From Oscillospiraceae bacterium (GTDB lineage: Bacteria > Bacillota > Clostridia > Oscillospirales > Oscillospiraceae): a stretch of DNA of 64,000 nt. Of this stretch, positions 44,606 to 53,201 are shown piece by piece. Below the pieces are notes generated by a model. The model searched no databases and was not told the origin of the DNA. It saw only the letters and a program-made list of their open reading frames with translations. Made by a program: the position numbers and the translations under genes. Location: positions 33,153-97,152 of the forward strand of contig CACYWG010000004.1 of the NCBI GenBank assembly GCA_902778115.1, written 5' to 3'. How positions within the stretch are numbered: the first letter of the stretch is position 1; every line of letters begins with the position of its first letter.

Positions 44606-45514
44606 ATGGGATTTTTTGATAAGATCTTTTCGGGCCTGACCAAGACCCGCAAGAATATGCAGGAGCTGGAGGCCCTGTTTCAGGACTACGCCCCGGACGA
44701 CGAAGATTTCTACGATGATCTGGAGGAGCTGCTGGTGCTCTCCGACGTCGGCGGCGAGACCGCGGAAAAAGTCGTCAAGGGCATGAAGCGCCTGACCTGG
44801 GAACGCCGCTTCCGCAAGGGGCACGAGGCCCGCGCCGGACTCATCGAGCTGCTGACCAACCAGCTGCAGGTGGGCGAGACGGAGCTCAAGCTCGATACAA
44901 AGCCCTCCGTTATCCTGATGGTCGGCGTTAACGGCGTGGGCAAAACGACGACGATCGGCAAGCTTGCCCATCAGCTGAAGGATCAGGGCAAGAAGGTGCT
45001 GCTTTGCGCGGGCGATACCTTCCGCGCGGCCGCGGCCGAACAGCTTGGCATCTGGGCCGATCGCGCCGGGGCGGAGATCGTCCGCCATGAGGAGGGGAGC
45101 GACCCCGCCGCCGTGGTATATGACGGTCTGTGCGCGGCGAAGGCCCGCGGCACCGACGTCGTCATCATCGACACCGCCGGCCGGCTCCACAACAAGCAGA
45201 ACCTGATGAACGAGCTGGCGAAGATCCGCCGCATCATCGACCGCGAGCTGCCCGAGGCGGACGTGGAGACCCTGATGGTGCTCGACGCGACGACCGGCCA
45301 GAACGGCCTCATCCAGGCCAAGCAGTTCCTGGATACCGCCGGCATCACCGGCATCGTGCTCACCAAGCTTGACGGTACGGCCAAGGGCGGCATCGTCTTT
45401 GCGATCGCCGACGAGCTGAAGCTGCCGGTCAAATATGTGGGCGTCGGCGAAGGGATCGATGATCTGATCCCCTTCGACCGCAATAATTTCGTCACCGCAC
45501 TGTTTAAATCGTAA
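44606..45514 (+). CDS. ftsY: Signal recognition particle receptor FtsY
   Basis: SRP-receptor GTPase delivering ribosomes to the Sec translocon. The 302-aa protein has a short N-terminal region without the long acidic A domain of E. coli, the helical N domain, then the G domain: [16 protein letters not shown] (P-loop), [23 protein letters not shown] and [10 protein letters not shown], ending [17 protein letters not shown]. The ATG at 44606 has GGAGGAG upstream. It follows smc by 5 bp, the usual Firmicute order. Confidence 0.96.
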   Translation: MGFFDKIFSGLTKTRKNMQELEALFQDYAPDDEDFYDDLEELLVLSDVGGETAEKVVKGMKRLTWERRFRKGHEARAGLIELLTNQLQVGETELKLDTKPSVILMVGVNGVGKTTTIGKLAHQLKDQGKKVLLCAGDTFRAAAAEQLGIWADRAGAEIVRHEEGSDPAAVVYDGLCAAKARGTDVVIIDTAGRLHNKQNLMNELAKIRRIIDRELPEADVETLMVLDATTGQNGLIQAKQFLDTAGITGIVLTKLDGTAKGGIVFAIADELKLPVKYVGVGEGIDDLIPFDRNNFVTALFKS

Positions 45515-45525
45515 GGAGAATTCTT

Positions 45526-45834
45526 ATGCCATTAACAAGCAAGCAGCGCTCCCAGCTGCGCGGCCTGGCCGCCGCTGAGGACACCATCATCCAGGTGGGC
45601 AAGGGCGGCATCAACGAGAATCTGATCGCCTCCGTATCGAGCGCCCTGAAGGCCAGGGAGCTCGTCAAGGGCAAGGTCCTGGAAAATTCCATGCTCACCG
45701 CCCGTGAAGCCTGCGACGCACTGTCCGAGGCCTGCAGGGCCGAGCAGGTGCAGGTCATCGGCACAAAATTCGTCCTGTATAAAAGGAACGAGAAAGAGCC
45801 GAAAATAGAGCTGGTGAAGGATAAAAAGAAATGA
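45526..45834 (+). CDS. yhbY: YhbY/CRM-domain RNA-binding protein
   Basis: A 102-aa single CRM-domain protein that associates with the large ribosomal subunit. LTSKQRSQLRGLAA at the start, the QVGKGGINENLIASVSSALKARELVKGKVL core and IGTKFVLYKRN near the end are typical. AAGGAG precedes the ATG. Its stop overlaps the nadD-yqeK start by 4 bp (ATGA), the standard order yhbY-nadD-yqeK-rsfS of Firmicutes. Confidence 0.93.
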   Translation: MPLTSKQRSQLRGLAAAEDTIIQVGKGGINENLIASVSSALKARELVKGKVLENSMLTAREACDALSEACRAEQVQVIGTKFVLYKRNEKEPKIELVKDKKK

Positions 45835-47000
45835 GGCTTGCCCTGTACGGCGGCAGCTTCAACCCGCCCCATCTCGGCCACCGCGCCGCGGCTCTTACCG
45901 TTATGGAGAAGCTGCGTCCCGATCGGCTGCTGGTCGTTCCGGATCATCTGCCTCCTCATAAAGACCTCCCGGAGGACAGCCCTTCGGCGCAGGATCGCTT
46001 CTGCCTGTGCGAGCTGACTTTTGCCGGTATCCCCGGCCTTGAAGTCAGCGATCTTGAGCTGAAACGTGAAGGCGCCAGTTATACGGCGGATACCGTGGAG
46101 CGCCTGCGCGAGAAACATCCGGACGACGAGCTCTGCCTTGTCCTCGGCACGGATATGCTGCTGTGCTTTGATCAATGGTATCGCTTCCGCTATCTGCTGG
46201 AGCAGTGCATGCTGGCGGTCCTCTGCCGCGCGGACGGCGAACTGGAGCAGATAGAGGAAAAAGCGGCGCAGCTCGGACGGGACTACGGTGCCAGAGTGCA
46301 GATCCTGCCGCATGAGCCTATCGAAATCAGCTCCGGCGAGCTGCGTGAGCTTCTGCCGCGCAGGCAGGGAAGGGACATGCTGACCCCGGCAGCCTATGAG
46401 GAAATCATCCGCCGCCGCTGGTACGGCGCCCAGCCGGAGCTGAGTTGGCTGCGCGAGATGGCCTACGCCATGCTCAAGCCGAAGCGCATCGCCCATGTGG
46501 CCGGCTGCGAAAACGAAGCGGTGGCGCTGGCCATGCGCTGGGGCGAAGACCCGGAGCTGGCTGCCGAGGCCGCGATCCTGCACGATATCACCAAGCGGCT
46601 GCCTGCGGAAGAGCAGCTCCGCCTCTGCGATCAGTTGAATCTCTCGCTGGAGGATACGGAGCGCGAAAGCCCGGAAGTCCTGCACGCCATCACCGGGGCC
46701 GCGCTCGCGGTGAAATGCTTTGGCGTGTGCGATGCGGTTCGGGACGCCATCCGCTGGCACTGCACCGGCAGACCCGACATGTCGCTGCTGGAAAAGATCG
46801 TCTGGCTTGCCGATTTTACGGAGCCGACGCGGGACTTTCCGGGCGTGGATGAGGTGCGGGCGCTTGCGCAGGAGGATCTCGATCTCGCCCTGCAAACGGC
46901 GCTTGGCATGACGCTCCGTTTTATAGAAGAAAAAGGCGCGAAGCCCTGCGGCATCACCGCAGACGCTTTGCGGTATTATGAGCAGACCGACAGGAGGTAA
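45831..47000 (+). CDS. nadD: NadD-YqeK fusion: nicotinate-nucleotide adenylyltransferase and HD-domain hydrolase
   Basis: A 389-aa two-domain protein. Residues 1 to about 200 are NadD, making deamido-NAD from nicotinate mononucleotide: YGGSFNPPHLGH (HxGH-like nucleotide motif), VVPDHLPPHKD, GASYTADTVERL, GTDMLLCFDQWYR and EISSGELRELL. Residues from about 215 are a YqeK-type HD hydrolase (diadenosine tetraphosphatase family): HVAGCENEAVAL, the metal pair in AILHDITKRLP, and LEKIVWLADFTEPTRDFPG. In many Firmicutes these are two adjacent genes; here there is a single uninterrupted frame with no internal start signal evident. rsfS follows 4 bp later. Confidence 0.92.
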   Translation: MRLALYGGSFNPPHLGHRAAALTVMEKLRPDRLLVVPDHLPPHKDLPEDSPSAQDRFCLCELTFAGIPGLEVSDLELKREGASYTADTVERLREKHPDDELCLVLGTDMLLCFDQWYRFRYLLEQCMLAVLCRADGELEQIEEKAAQLGRDYGARVQILPHEPIEISSGELRELLPRRQGRDMLTPAAYEEIIRRRWYGAQPELSWLREMAYAMLKPKRIAHVAGCENEAVALAMRWGEDPELAAEAAILHDITKRLPAEEQLRLCDQLNLSLEDTERESPEVLHAITGAALAVKCFGVCDAVRDAIRWHCTGRPDMSLLEKIVWLADFTEPTRDFPGVDEVRALAQEDLDLALQTALGMTLRFIEEKGAKPCGITADALRYYEQTDRR

Positions 47001-47004
47001 AAAT

Positions 47005-47355
47005 ATGCTGACTCCCCGAGAAATCGCCGCCATCGCCGCCCATGCGCTGGAGGAAAAGAAAGCAAAGGACGTCAAAGTCCTGAAAACCGAAGAACAGACT
47101 GTTCTGGCCGATTATTTCGTCATCTGCAACGGCACCTCCTCCACGCATATCAAGGCGCTGGTGGACGAGGTGGATAAGGAGCTGTCCGAGGCGGGCGAGC
47201 CGCCGGTGCGCCGCGAGGGCCTTCGCTCCGATATCTGGGTGCTGATGGACTTCGGCAGCGTGATCGTGCACGTGTTCACGGACGAGGCGCGCAAGTTCTA
47301 TAATCTCGAGCGCCTGTGGAGCGACTCTGAGGTGGTGGATCTCTCATCCCTTTGA
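47005..47355 (+). CDS. rsfS: Ribosomal silencing factor RsfS
   Basis: Binds ribosomal protein L14 to block subunit joining in slow growth. The 116-aa protein has KAKDVKVL, LADYFVICNGTSSTHIKALVDEV and the diagnostic WVLMDFGSVIVHVFTDEARKFYNLERLW. The ATG at 47005 is preceded by AGGAGGT. It continues the yhbY-nadD/yqeK group. Confidence 0.95.
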   Translation: MLTPREIAAIAAHALEEKKAKDVKVLKTEEQTVLADYFVICNGTSSTHIKALVDEVDKELSEAGEPPVRREGLRSDIWVLMDFGSVIVHVFTDEARKFYNLERLWSDSEVVDLSSL

Positions 47356-47356
47356 C

Positions 47357-47374
47357 GCCCCGCCAGAGCGGGGC
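47357..47374 (+). other. Intercistronic hairpin between rsfS and leuS
   Basis: Perfect 7-bp stem GCCCCGC / GCGGGGC with a CAGA loop just after the rsfS stop. There is no T-tract, so it is unlikely to terminate fully. No T-box is seen before leuS. Confidence 0.55.
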
Positions 47375-47415
47375 ATACCGACACAGAGAATCAAACAAAA
47401 GGAGAGAGATGCAAC

Positions 47416-49923
47416 ATGAAATACGATTTTGCTGCCATTGAGAAGAAATGGCAGGATCACTGGGAAGAAGTCAAGCCCTACGCCGCCGAGACCGGCAGCG
47501 ACAAGCCTAAGTTTTACGGCCTGGTCGAGTTCCCGTACCCGAGCGGCGCCGGTCTGCACGTCGGCCATCCGCGCCCCTATACCGCGCTGGATATCATCAC
47601 GCGCAAAAAGCGCATGGAAGGCTATAACGTCCTGTTTCCGATGGGCTATGACGCCTTCGGTCTGCCCACCGAGAACTTTGCCATCAAAAACCATATCCAT
47701 CCGGCCATCGTCACAAAAAACAACATCAAAAACTTTACCCGGCAGCTGAAAATGCTCGGCTACGGTTTTGATTGGGACCGCATGGTGGATACCACCGACC
47801 CGAACTACTACAAGTGGACGCAGTGGATTTTCCTGCAGCTTTATAAGCACGGCCTGGCCTACAAAACCACCATGCCCGTCAACTGGTGCACCAGCTGCAA
47901 GTGCGTGCTGGCCAATGAGGAAGTTGTGGAGGGCGTCTGCGAGCGCTGCGGCAGCGAGGTCGTGCGCCGTGAGAAGAGCCAGTGGATGCTCGGCATCACC
48001 AAGTACGCCCAGCGCCTAATCGACGATCTGGACGGTCTGGACTTTATCGACCGCGTCAAGGCGCAGCAGATCAACTGGATCGGCCGCTCCACCGGCGCGG
48101 AGGTCACCTTCAAAACCACGGCGGGCGACGATCTGCTGATCTTCACCACCCGCCCCGACACCCTCTTCGGCGCGACCTACATGGTGCTCTCTCCGGAGCA
48201 TCCCTACGTCAAGCGCTGGAAGGACAGGATAGAGAACTGGGACGCCGTCGCCGCCTATGTCGATGAGGCCGCCCACAAGTCCGATTTCGAGCGCGCGGAA
48301 CTCAATAAGGAGAAGACCGGTGTGCGCATCGAAGGCGTGCGCGGCATCAACCCCGTCAACGGCAAAGAGATCCCGATCTTCATCTCCGACTACGTGCTCG
48401 TCACCTACGGCACCGGCGCGATCATGGCCGTTCCGGCCCACGACGACCGCGACTGGGAGTTTGCCAAAAAGTTCGGCTGTGACATCGTCGAGGTCGTGGA
48501 GGGCGGCAACATCGAAGAGGCTGCCTTCACGCTCAAGGACGATACCGGCATCATGGTCAATTCCGGCTTCCTCAACGGCCTGATCGTCAAGGAAGCGATC
48601 CCTGCGATGATCGCCTGGCTCGAGGAGCAGGGGATCGGACATGAAAAGGTCAACTTCAAGCTGCGCGACTGGGTCTTCTCCCGCCAGCGCTACTGGGGCG
48701 AACCCATTCCGCTTGTCAACTGTGAAAAGTGCGGCTGGGTGCCGCTGCCGGAGAGCGAGCTGCCGCTGCTGCTGCCGCAGGTGGATTCCTACGAACTCAC
48801 CGACGACGGCGAATCTCCGCTGAGCAAGATGACCGACTGGGTCAACACCACCTGCCCCTGCTGCGGCGGTCCTGCCAAGCGCGAGACCGACACCATGCCT
48901 CAGTGGGCCGGATCCAGCTGGTACTTCCTGCGCTATATGGATCCGCACAACGACAAGGAGCTCGTCAGCAAGGAAGCCGAAGAATACTGGGGCCCGGTGG
49001 ACTGGTACAACGGCGGCATGGAGCACACGACGCTCCACCTCCTGTACAGCCGCTTCTGGCACAAGTTCCTCTATGATATCGGCGTCGTCCACACCAAGGA
49101 GCCCTATGCCAAGCGCACGAGCCACGGCATGATCCTCGGCCGCAATCCGCACTATATCGGCAATGTCGAGACCGAAGAGGAAAAGCAGGCCCTGCTTGCC
49201 AAATACGGCAGCCAGGCGACCCGTCCCTCCGTGAAGATGTCCAAGTCCCTCGGCAACGTCGTCAACCCCGACGACGTGGTCAAGGCCTACGGCGCGGACA
49301 CGATGCGCCTCTATATCATGTTCATCGGCGACTTTGAAAAGACCGCAACCTGGTCCGACGAGGCCGTCAAGGGCTCCAAGCGCTTTCTGGATCGCTGCTT
49401 CAACCTGCTGGATATGGTCAAGGACGGCGACGAGATCTCCGCTGCCAATGAGAGCAGCGTGCACAAGACCATCAAGAAGGTCACCGAGGACATCAACACC
49501 CTCAAAATGAACACGGCGATCGCGGCCATGATGGCTCTGGTCAACGATTTCTATGCCAGGGGTCTCAGCCGCGGCGACCTGGAGCAGCTGATCCTGCTGC
49601 TCAGCCCCTTCGTGCCGCATATCGCCGAGGAGATGTGGGAGCAGGCCGGCTTTGCCGCCAAATACGGCAAGATGGCCATGCAGATGCCCTGGCCGAAGTA
49701 TGACGAGGCCAAGACCGTCGACGCGATCCGCGAGATGGCCGTGCAGGTCAATGGCAAGCTCCGCTCCACGATTAAGGTCGCGGCAGACGCGGACGACGAG
49801 ACGGTGCTCGCCGCCGCCTGCGCCGACGAAAAGATCAAGCGCCAGATGGAGGGCATGCAGCTCGTCAAGACGATCGTCGTCAAAAACAAGCTGATCAATC
49901 TGATCCTGAAACCGGCAAAGTAA
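47416..49923 (+). CDS. leuS: Leucyl-tRNA synthetase
   Basis: Class I synthetase charging tRNA-Leu. The 835-aa protein has the HIGH-type motif in [14 protein letters not shown], a Cys4-like zinc insert ([13 protein letters not shown] to CERCG), the CP1 editing domain ([33 protein letters not shown]), a second zinc-like [14 protein letters not shown] segment and the KMSKS loop [15 protein letters not shown] (about residue 600). The C-terminal anticodon region is complete. AAAGGAG lies upstream of the ATG. Confidence 0.97.
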   Translation: MKYDFAAIEKKWQDHWEEVKPYAAETGSDKPKFYGLVEFPYPSGAGLHVGHPRPYTALDIITRKKRMEGYNVLFPMGYDAFGLPTENFAIKNHIHPAIVTKNNIKNFTRQLKMLGYGFDWDRMVDTTDPNYYKWTQWIFLQLYKHGLAYKTTMPVNWCTSCKCVLANEEVVEGVCERCGSEVVRREKSQWMLGITKYAQRLIDDLDGLDFIDRVKAQQINWIGRSTGAEVTFKTTAGDDLLIFTTRPDTLFGATYMVLSPEHPYVKRWKDRIENWDAVAAYVDEAAHKSDFERAELNKEKTGVRIEGVRGINPVNGKEIPIFISDYVLVTYGTGAIMAVPAHDDRDWEFAKKFGCDIVEVVEGGNIEEAAFTLKDDTGIMVNSGFLNGLIVKEAIPAMIAWLEEQGIGHEKVNFKLRDWVFSRQRYWGEPIPLVNCEKCGWVPLPESELPLLLPQVDSYELTDDGESPLSKMTDWVNTTCPCCGGPAKRETDTMPQWAGSSWYFLRYMDPHNDKELVSKEAEEYWGPVDWYNGGMEHTTLHLLYSRFWHKFLYDIGVVHTKEPYAKRTSHGMILGRNPHYIGNVETEEEKQALLAKYGSQATRPSVKMSKSLGNVVNPDDVVKAYGADTMRLYIMFIGDFEKTATWSDEAVKGSKRFLDRCFNLLDMVKDGDEISAANESSVHKTIKKVTEDINTLKMNTAIAAMMALVNDFYARGLSRGDLEQLILLLSPFVPHIAEEMWEQAGFAAKYGKMAMQMPWPKYDEAKTVDAIREMAVQVNGKLRSTIKVAADADDETVLAAACADEKIKRQMEGMQLVKTIVVKNKLINLILKPAK

Positions 49924-49926
49924 CGG

Positions 49927-49955
49927 TTGACAAAATCGGGAAATAAAGGTATAAT
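49927..49955 (+). promoter_or_regulatory. Full-consensus sigma-A promoter for rpsU
   Basis: TTGACA, exactly 17 bp, TATAAT: a perfect match in both hexamers, beginning 3 bp after the leuS stop. It should drive strong expression of rpsU through a leader of about 60 nt. Confidence 0.9.
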
Positions 49956-50021
49956 GCTCCCGTTAAAAGCCAATTCGTGGCCCTTAAAGCGCCGCAGGCG
50001 TATTTGGAGGGAGGGAAATAA

Positions 50022-50207
50022 ATGTCTGAAATCTACGTCAAGGAGAATGAGTCTCTGGACAATGCTCTGAAGAGATTCAAGCGCAGCTGCGCGAAGTCCG
50101 GTGTTCTGGCCGACCTGAGAAAGAAGGAGTATTACCAGAGCCCCAGCGTCAAGCGCCGCAAAAAGTCCGAGGCCGCCCGCAAGAACAAGAACAAGCGCTT
50201 CTATTGA
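50022..50207 (+). CDS. rpsU: 30S ribosomal protein S21
   Basis: A 61-aa basic ribosomal protein with the S21 pattern: [22 protein letters not shown], then [22 protein letters not shown] and a Lys/Arg-rich tail. GGAGGGAGGG precedes the ATG. It is a single-gene unit with a perfect promoter upstream and a strong terminator downstream, consistent with high expression. Confidence 0.97.
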   Translation: MSEIYVKENESLDNALKRFKRSCAKSGVLADLRKKEYYQSPSVKRRKKSEAARKNKNKRFY

Positions 50208-50212
50208 TCATC

Positions 50213-50244
50213 AAAAAAGCACCTCATCTGAGGTGCTTTTTTCT
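50213..50244. terminator. Bidirectional terminator after rpsU
   Basis: 13-bp stem AAAAAAGCACCTC / GAGGTGCTTTTTT with a 4-nt loop. It lies between rpsU and the convergent permease gene, and has A and T tracts for both directions. Confidence 0.93.
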
Positions 50245-50253
50245 TTTCTGTAT

Positions 50254-51357
50254 TCAAATCAGCAGCTGCGCCAACGACAGGATCAGCAGCAAAATCAGGC
50301 TCACGGCGGTAAATTCCAGCAGATAGCGCCCCGTGTGGGCGTGGTCGGAATGGGAATAGAGCTTCATGCTGATGAGACTTGCGAGGCTCGCGATCGGCGT
50401 GCCGAGGCCGCCGATATTGACGCCCAGCAGCAGCGCGCGGCTCTGGTCGGTAAAGCCGGACAGCAGCAGCGCTGCCGGAACATTGCTGATGATCTGGCTG
50501 GTCAGCAGCGTCACCGGATACTCCCGCCCGGCCAGAAGTCTGCGCAGCAGCGCGCTGACCGCGTCGATGCGGGCCAGGTTCCCGGAAAAGATGAAGAAGG
50601 CCACAAAGGTGAGCAGCAGCATGAAATCTGCCTTCAGCAGGATCCTGCGGTCAAAGATCAAAAGCACCGCAAGAAGGGAAGCAAGCATCACCGGCCAGGA
50701 AAGCAGCCGCAGCACGACCGTCAGGCACAAAACGAACAGCGCCAGATAGAGGATCAGTCCGCGCCGGTCGATGCCCGGCTCCTCGCCGAGAAAAATCTCC
50801 ATCCGGCTGCGGTCGAACAGCAGACAGGAAACGGAGATGAGCAGCAGCGACAGCAGCCAGACCGGCAGGGTCACGCGCAGAAAGTCGCCGATACTGAGAT
50901 CATAATAGGAGTAGAGGAAGAGATTCTGCGGGTTGCCGACCGGCGTCAGCATGCTGCCGAGATTGGCGGCAACGGTCTGCAGCACAACGATATGGATCAG
51001 CTCTTTCTTGCGGTCAGCCATCCCGAGCACGACGACGGCGAAGGGCACGAAGGTCAGCAGAGCAACGTCGTTGGTGATGAGCATGGAGCTGAAAAAGCAA
51101 AGCAGCACCAGCAGCAGCGCCAAGGCGCGCAGGCTGGTCGTCCTCTGACACAGACTGTGCGCCAGATGCGCAAAGAGTCCCGCCTGCCGGAGCCCCGCGA
51201 CCACCGTCATCAGGCAGTAGAGCAGCGACAGGGTACGCAGATCCAGATAGCCGAGATACTCTGCATCCGGCGGCACGAAAAAGCAGCTGACCATAGCGGC
51301 AAGAGCCGCGATCAGCAGCACCGGCTCGCGCCGGACAAAGGAACGAATGGCAGCCAT
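50254..51357 (-). CDS. ArsB/NhaD/SLC13-type anion permease
   Basis: A 367-aa integral membrane protein with about 10-11 hydrophobic segments. LLITNDVALLTFVPF and the NLGSMLTPVGNPQNLFLY re-entrant motif, with a second-half counterpart SNVPAALLLSGF and GVNIGGLGTPIASLASLISMKL, mark the ion-transporter superfamily that includes arsenite, citrate and dicarboxylate carriers. The ATG at 51357 has AGGGAGGAAATC directly upstream; longer in-frame starts lack a site. No neighbouring arsenic or citrate genes help, so the substrate is open. Confidence 0.8.
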   Translation of the reverse strand: MAAIRSFVRREPVLLIAALAAMVSCFFVPPDAEYLGYLDLRTLSLLYCLMTVVAGLRQAGLFAHLAHSLCQRTTSLRALALLLVLLCFFSSMLITNDVALLTFVPFAVVVLGMADRKKELIHIVVLQTVAANLGSMLTPVGNPQNLFLYSYYDLSIGDFLRVTLPVWLLSLLLISVSCLLFDRSRMEIFLGEEPGIDRRGLILYLALFVLCLTVVLRLLSWPVMLASLLAVLLIFDRRILLKADFMLLLTFVAFFIFSGNLARIDAVSALLRRLLAGREYPVTLLTSQIISNVPAALLLSGFTDQSRALLLGVNIGGLGTPIASLASLISMKLYSHSDHAHTGRYLLEFTAVSLILLLILSLAQLLI

Positions 51358-51460
51358 GATTTCCTCCCTGGTGAATTCTCTGCCAAGTATACGCCCTGCG
51401 CTTTTCTCTTGCAAGAATAATTTGCGCGCATCATCGCATACTGACCATGAGGTGAACTGC

Positions 51461-51613
51461 ATGAAGAGAAAAGAGAAGGAGCGAAAAACCGAGACACCGC
51501 AGCGGCTGTCTTATGTGGAAACGCCGCTGAGTACCGGCCAGTACCCGGCCTTTGGGATCGAAAACCCCGGAAAGCTGCCGCCGGCCGAGCGTCAGGAGCG
51601 GAAAAAGCGCTGA
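51461..51613 (+). CDS. Small basic protein (50 aa), unknown
   Basis: A 50-aa Lys/Arg/Glu-rich frame with a GAGGTG site 6 bp before the ATG. The centre (LSYVETPLSTGQYPAFGIENPGKLPP) is less biased than the ends and looks like a real short motif. It is expressed away from the permease gene. There is no recognised domain. It could be spurious, but the ribosome-binding site and the promoter-terminator layout around it support a gene. Confidence 0.45.
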   Translation: MKRKEKERKTETPQRLSYVETPLSTGQYPAFGIENPGKLPPAERQERKKR

Positions 51614-51619
51614 ATCCGA

Positions 51620-51648
51620 TTGCCCTTGCGTCGGCTTTGTGATACAAT
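51620..51648 (+). promoter_or_regulatory. Promoter for the 74-aa protein gene
   Basis: TTGCCC, 17-bp spacer, TACAAT with TGA before it (extended -10). The stretch from CCCTTGCG to TGTGATACAAT closely resembles the promoter at 62170. Confidence 0.68.
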
Positions 51649-51681
51649 ACAGGCAAGAAAAAGCCGAAGGGAGCATCCGCC

Positions 51682-51906
51682 ATGTTTGGATGGAAGAGGA
51701 AAACGGCTGCGCCGCCCGCGTTTCCGCCGGAGGACTATGAGCCGGTCATCCGCAGCAGCATCTGCACCGGCGAGAAAGTAGCCTGTATGAGAAACCGGCA
51801 GACCGGTCGGATGCAGGAAGTGATGCTGATCCGCACGCAGGAGGATCTGGACAGCTTCTGTCGGCAGTACGGCCTGTCACCCGATCGGATCAAAACCGTA
51901 TATTGA
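51682..51906 (+). CDS. Conserved small protein (74 aa), unknown
   Basis: A 74-aa protein: MFGWKRK basic start, a segment VIRSSICTGEKVACMRNRQTG with two Cys, and LIRTQEDLDSFCRQYGL near the end. Small proteins of this shape occur widely in Clostridia, I believe, without a proven role. AAGGGAG precedes the ATG at good spacing. It has its own promoter and a strong terminator, so it is likely real. Confidence 0.65.
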   Translation: MFGWKRKTAAPPAFPPEDYEPVIRSSICTGEKVACMRNRQTGRMQEVMLIRTQEDLDSFCRQYGLSPDRIKTVY

Positions 51907-51908
51907 TG

Positions 51909-51944
51909 AAAACTCCCGGGAACTCAGTCTCCCGGGAGTTTTTC
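51909..51944. terminator. Bidirectional terminator between the small protein and polysaccharide operon
   Basis: 13-bp stem AAAACTCCCGGGA / TCCCGGGAGTTTT with an 8-nt loop and T-tract. It ends the plus-strand small gene and the minus-strand polysaccharide operon. Confidence 0.9.
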
Positions 51945-53201
51945 CTGTTTTTTCAGTCCTTGGACAACGGCCCGGGCTTTCTCGCTCCAGTCGTTGGCGC
52001 GTGCCTCCGCATCCAGCAGCGCAAGATAAGCCTCGTCGCTTTGCAGTTCCAGGGCGTGATCCAGCTGCCGCAGAAAGTCCGCACGCGATTTGGCGATCAG
52101 TACGCTTTTGCAGCGGCGGCATTCGTCGACGTCGGTGCTGACAATGGGCTTGTGAAGCGCCATGTATTCGAAGAGCTTGACGGGGCTGGTGGCGCGTGTG
52201 ACCTCATTGATCAGAAAAGGCAGGATCAGTTCGTCGGCCGCCTTCGCGTAGTATTTGAGCACGCGGTAGTCCCGCGGGCCGAGCTCATCCACGCCCTCGA
52301 TGCCGCGCATGTTCTGTTCATAGGACGCGTCGTATCTGACACCGATCAGCACAAGGCTGTATTTCCCTGCAGCTGCGATCATCCGCAGCAGCTCATAGTC
52401 GATCCACGAAGCCAGCGCCCCGTAGTAGCAGACGACCGGCTTTCCCCGCGCCAGGATCGCTCGGAAGGCGGGCTCGAAATCATAGTCCTCCCATTGCTGA
52501 TAGAAAGCATAATCCACGCCGTTGCCCGCGCAGATCAGATTGGTCCCGCCGCGCCGCCGCAGTACATCCCGGCGCAGGCGTTCTGCCGTCGTCACCACCG
52601 TGACCTCCGGGTGCGTCATGGCATAAAGGAATTTATCCGCCACCGGTTTCGGCAGGCGGGATGTGCCGGAAATCTCCGGGCTCAGCGCGTCCACGTACTC
52701 AAACAGGATGCGCCAGCCGCGGCGGACAAAGGATTGCAGCTCATGCAGCGAGCAATCGCGGTTGGTGGAATAGAGCTGCAGATATTTCGCTTTTTCCACC
52801 CGGTCAAGCTCCTGCAGCAGCATCCGCCGCAGAAACGGCGAACGGAGATTGACCAGCAGCAGGTTCTTCTCTATCGGCATGATGCTGTCCACATGGTCAG
52901 CCGTCGCCTTCGCCTCATAGAGCACCAGACAGCCCTGCCGGGCGAGGGCGCAGGCCATCTGCTGCGGCCGCTGATAGAGCGGGACGTGATAGCCGAAGCC
53001 GGAGCGCCAGAGGATCACGCGCTCATAATCTCCGGCGAGGCTCTGCCGGAGCTCCTGCCGGACGCGCGCCGGATACAGCAGAACAGGGAGAGCGAGGCCC
53101 GCTCGAAGCTCTGCCCAAAGCGTTGCGGACACTTTGGCGATGAGACCGCGCAGACCGTATTTACCGATCAGCGTATGTAGTTTGGCAAGCAAATCTTTCA
53201 T
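51924..53201 (-). CDS. Glycosyltransferase (GT4-like), polysaccharide operon
   Basis: A 425-aa protein with a GT-B layout. The N-terminal half contains RSGFGYHVPLYQRPQQMACALA, and the C-terminal half the family motif region PFLINEVTRATSPVKLFEYMALHKPIVST, including the conserved Glu. The start at 53201 begins MKDLLAKLHTLIGKYG and lies 41 bp inside the end of wecB in another frame; the ribosome-binding site is weak, so translation may depend on wecB. It is the last gene of the operon, before the terminator. The donor and acceptor sugars are unknown. Confidence 0.75.
   Translation of the reverse strand: MKDLLAKLHTLIGKYGLRGLIAKVSATLWAELRAGLALPVLLYPARVRQELRQSLAGDYERVILWRSGFGYHVPLYQRPQQMACALARQGCLVLYEAKATADHVDSIMPIEKNLLLVNLRSPFLRRMLLQELDRVEKAKYLQLYSTNRDCSLHELQSFVRRGWRILFEYVDALSPEISGTSRLPKPVADKFLYAMTHPEVTVVTTAERLRRDVLRRRGGTNLICAGNGVDYAFYQQWEDYDFEPAFRAILARGKPVVCYYGALASWIDYELLRMIAAAGKYSLVLIGVRYDASYEQNMRGIEGVDELGPRDYRVLKYYAKAADELILPFLINEVTRATSPVKLFEYMALHKPIVSTDVDECRRCKSVLIAKSRADFLRQLDHALELQSDEAYLALLDAEARANDWSEKARAVVQGLKKQEKLPGD

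Noticed and set aside
47356..47415. Possible T-box or leader control of leuS
   Set aside because: The gap is only 60 bp with one short hairpin; no room for a T-box.
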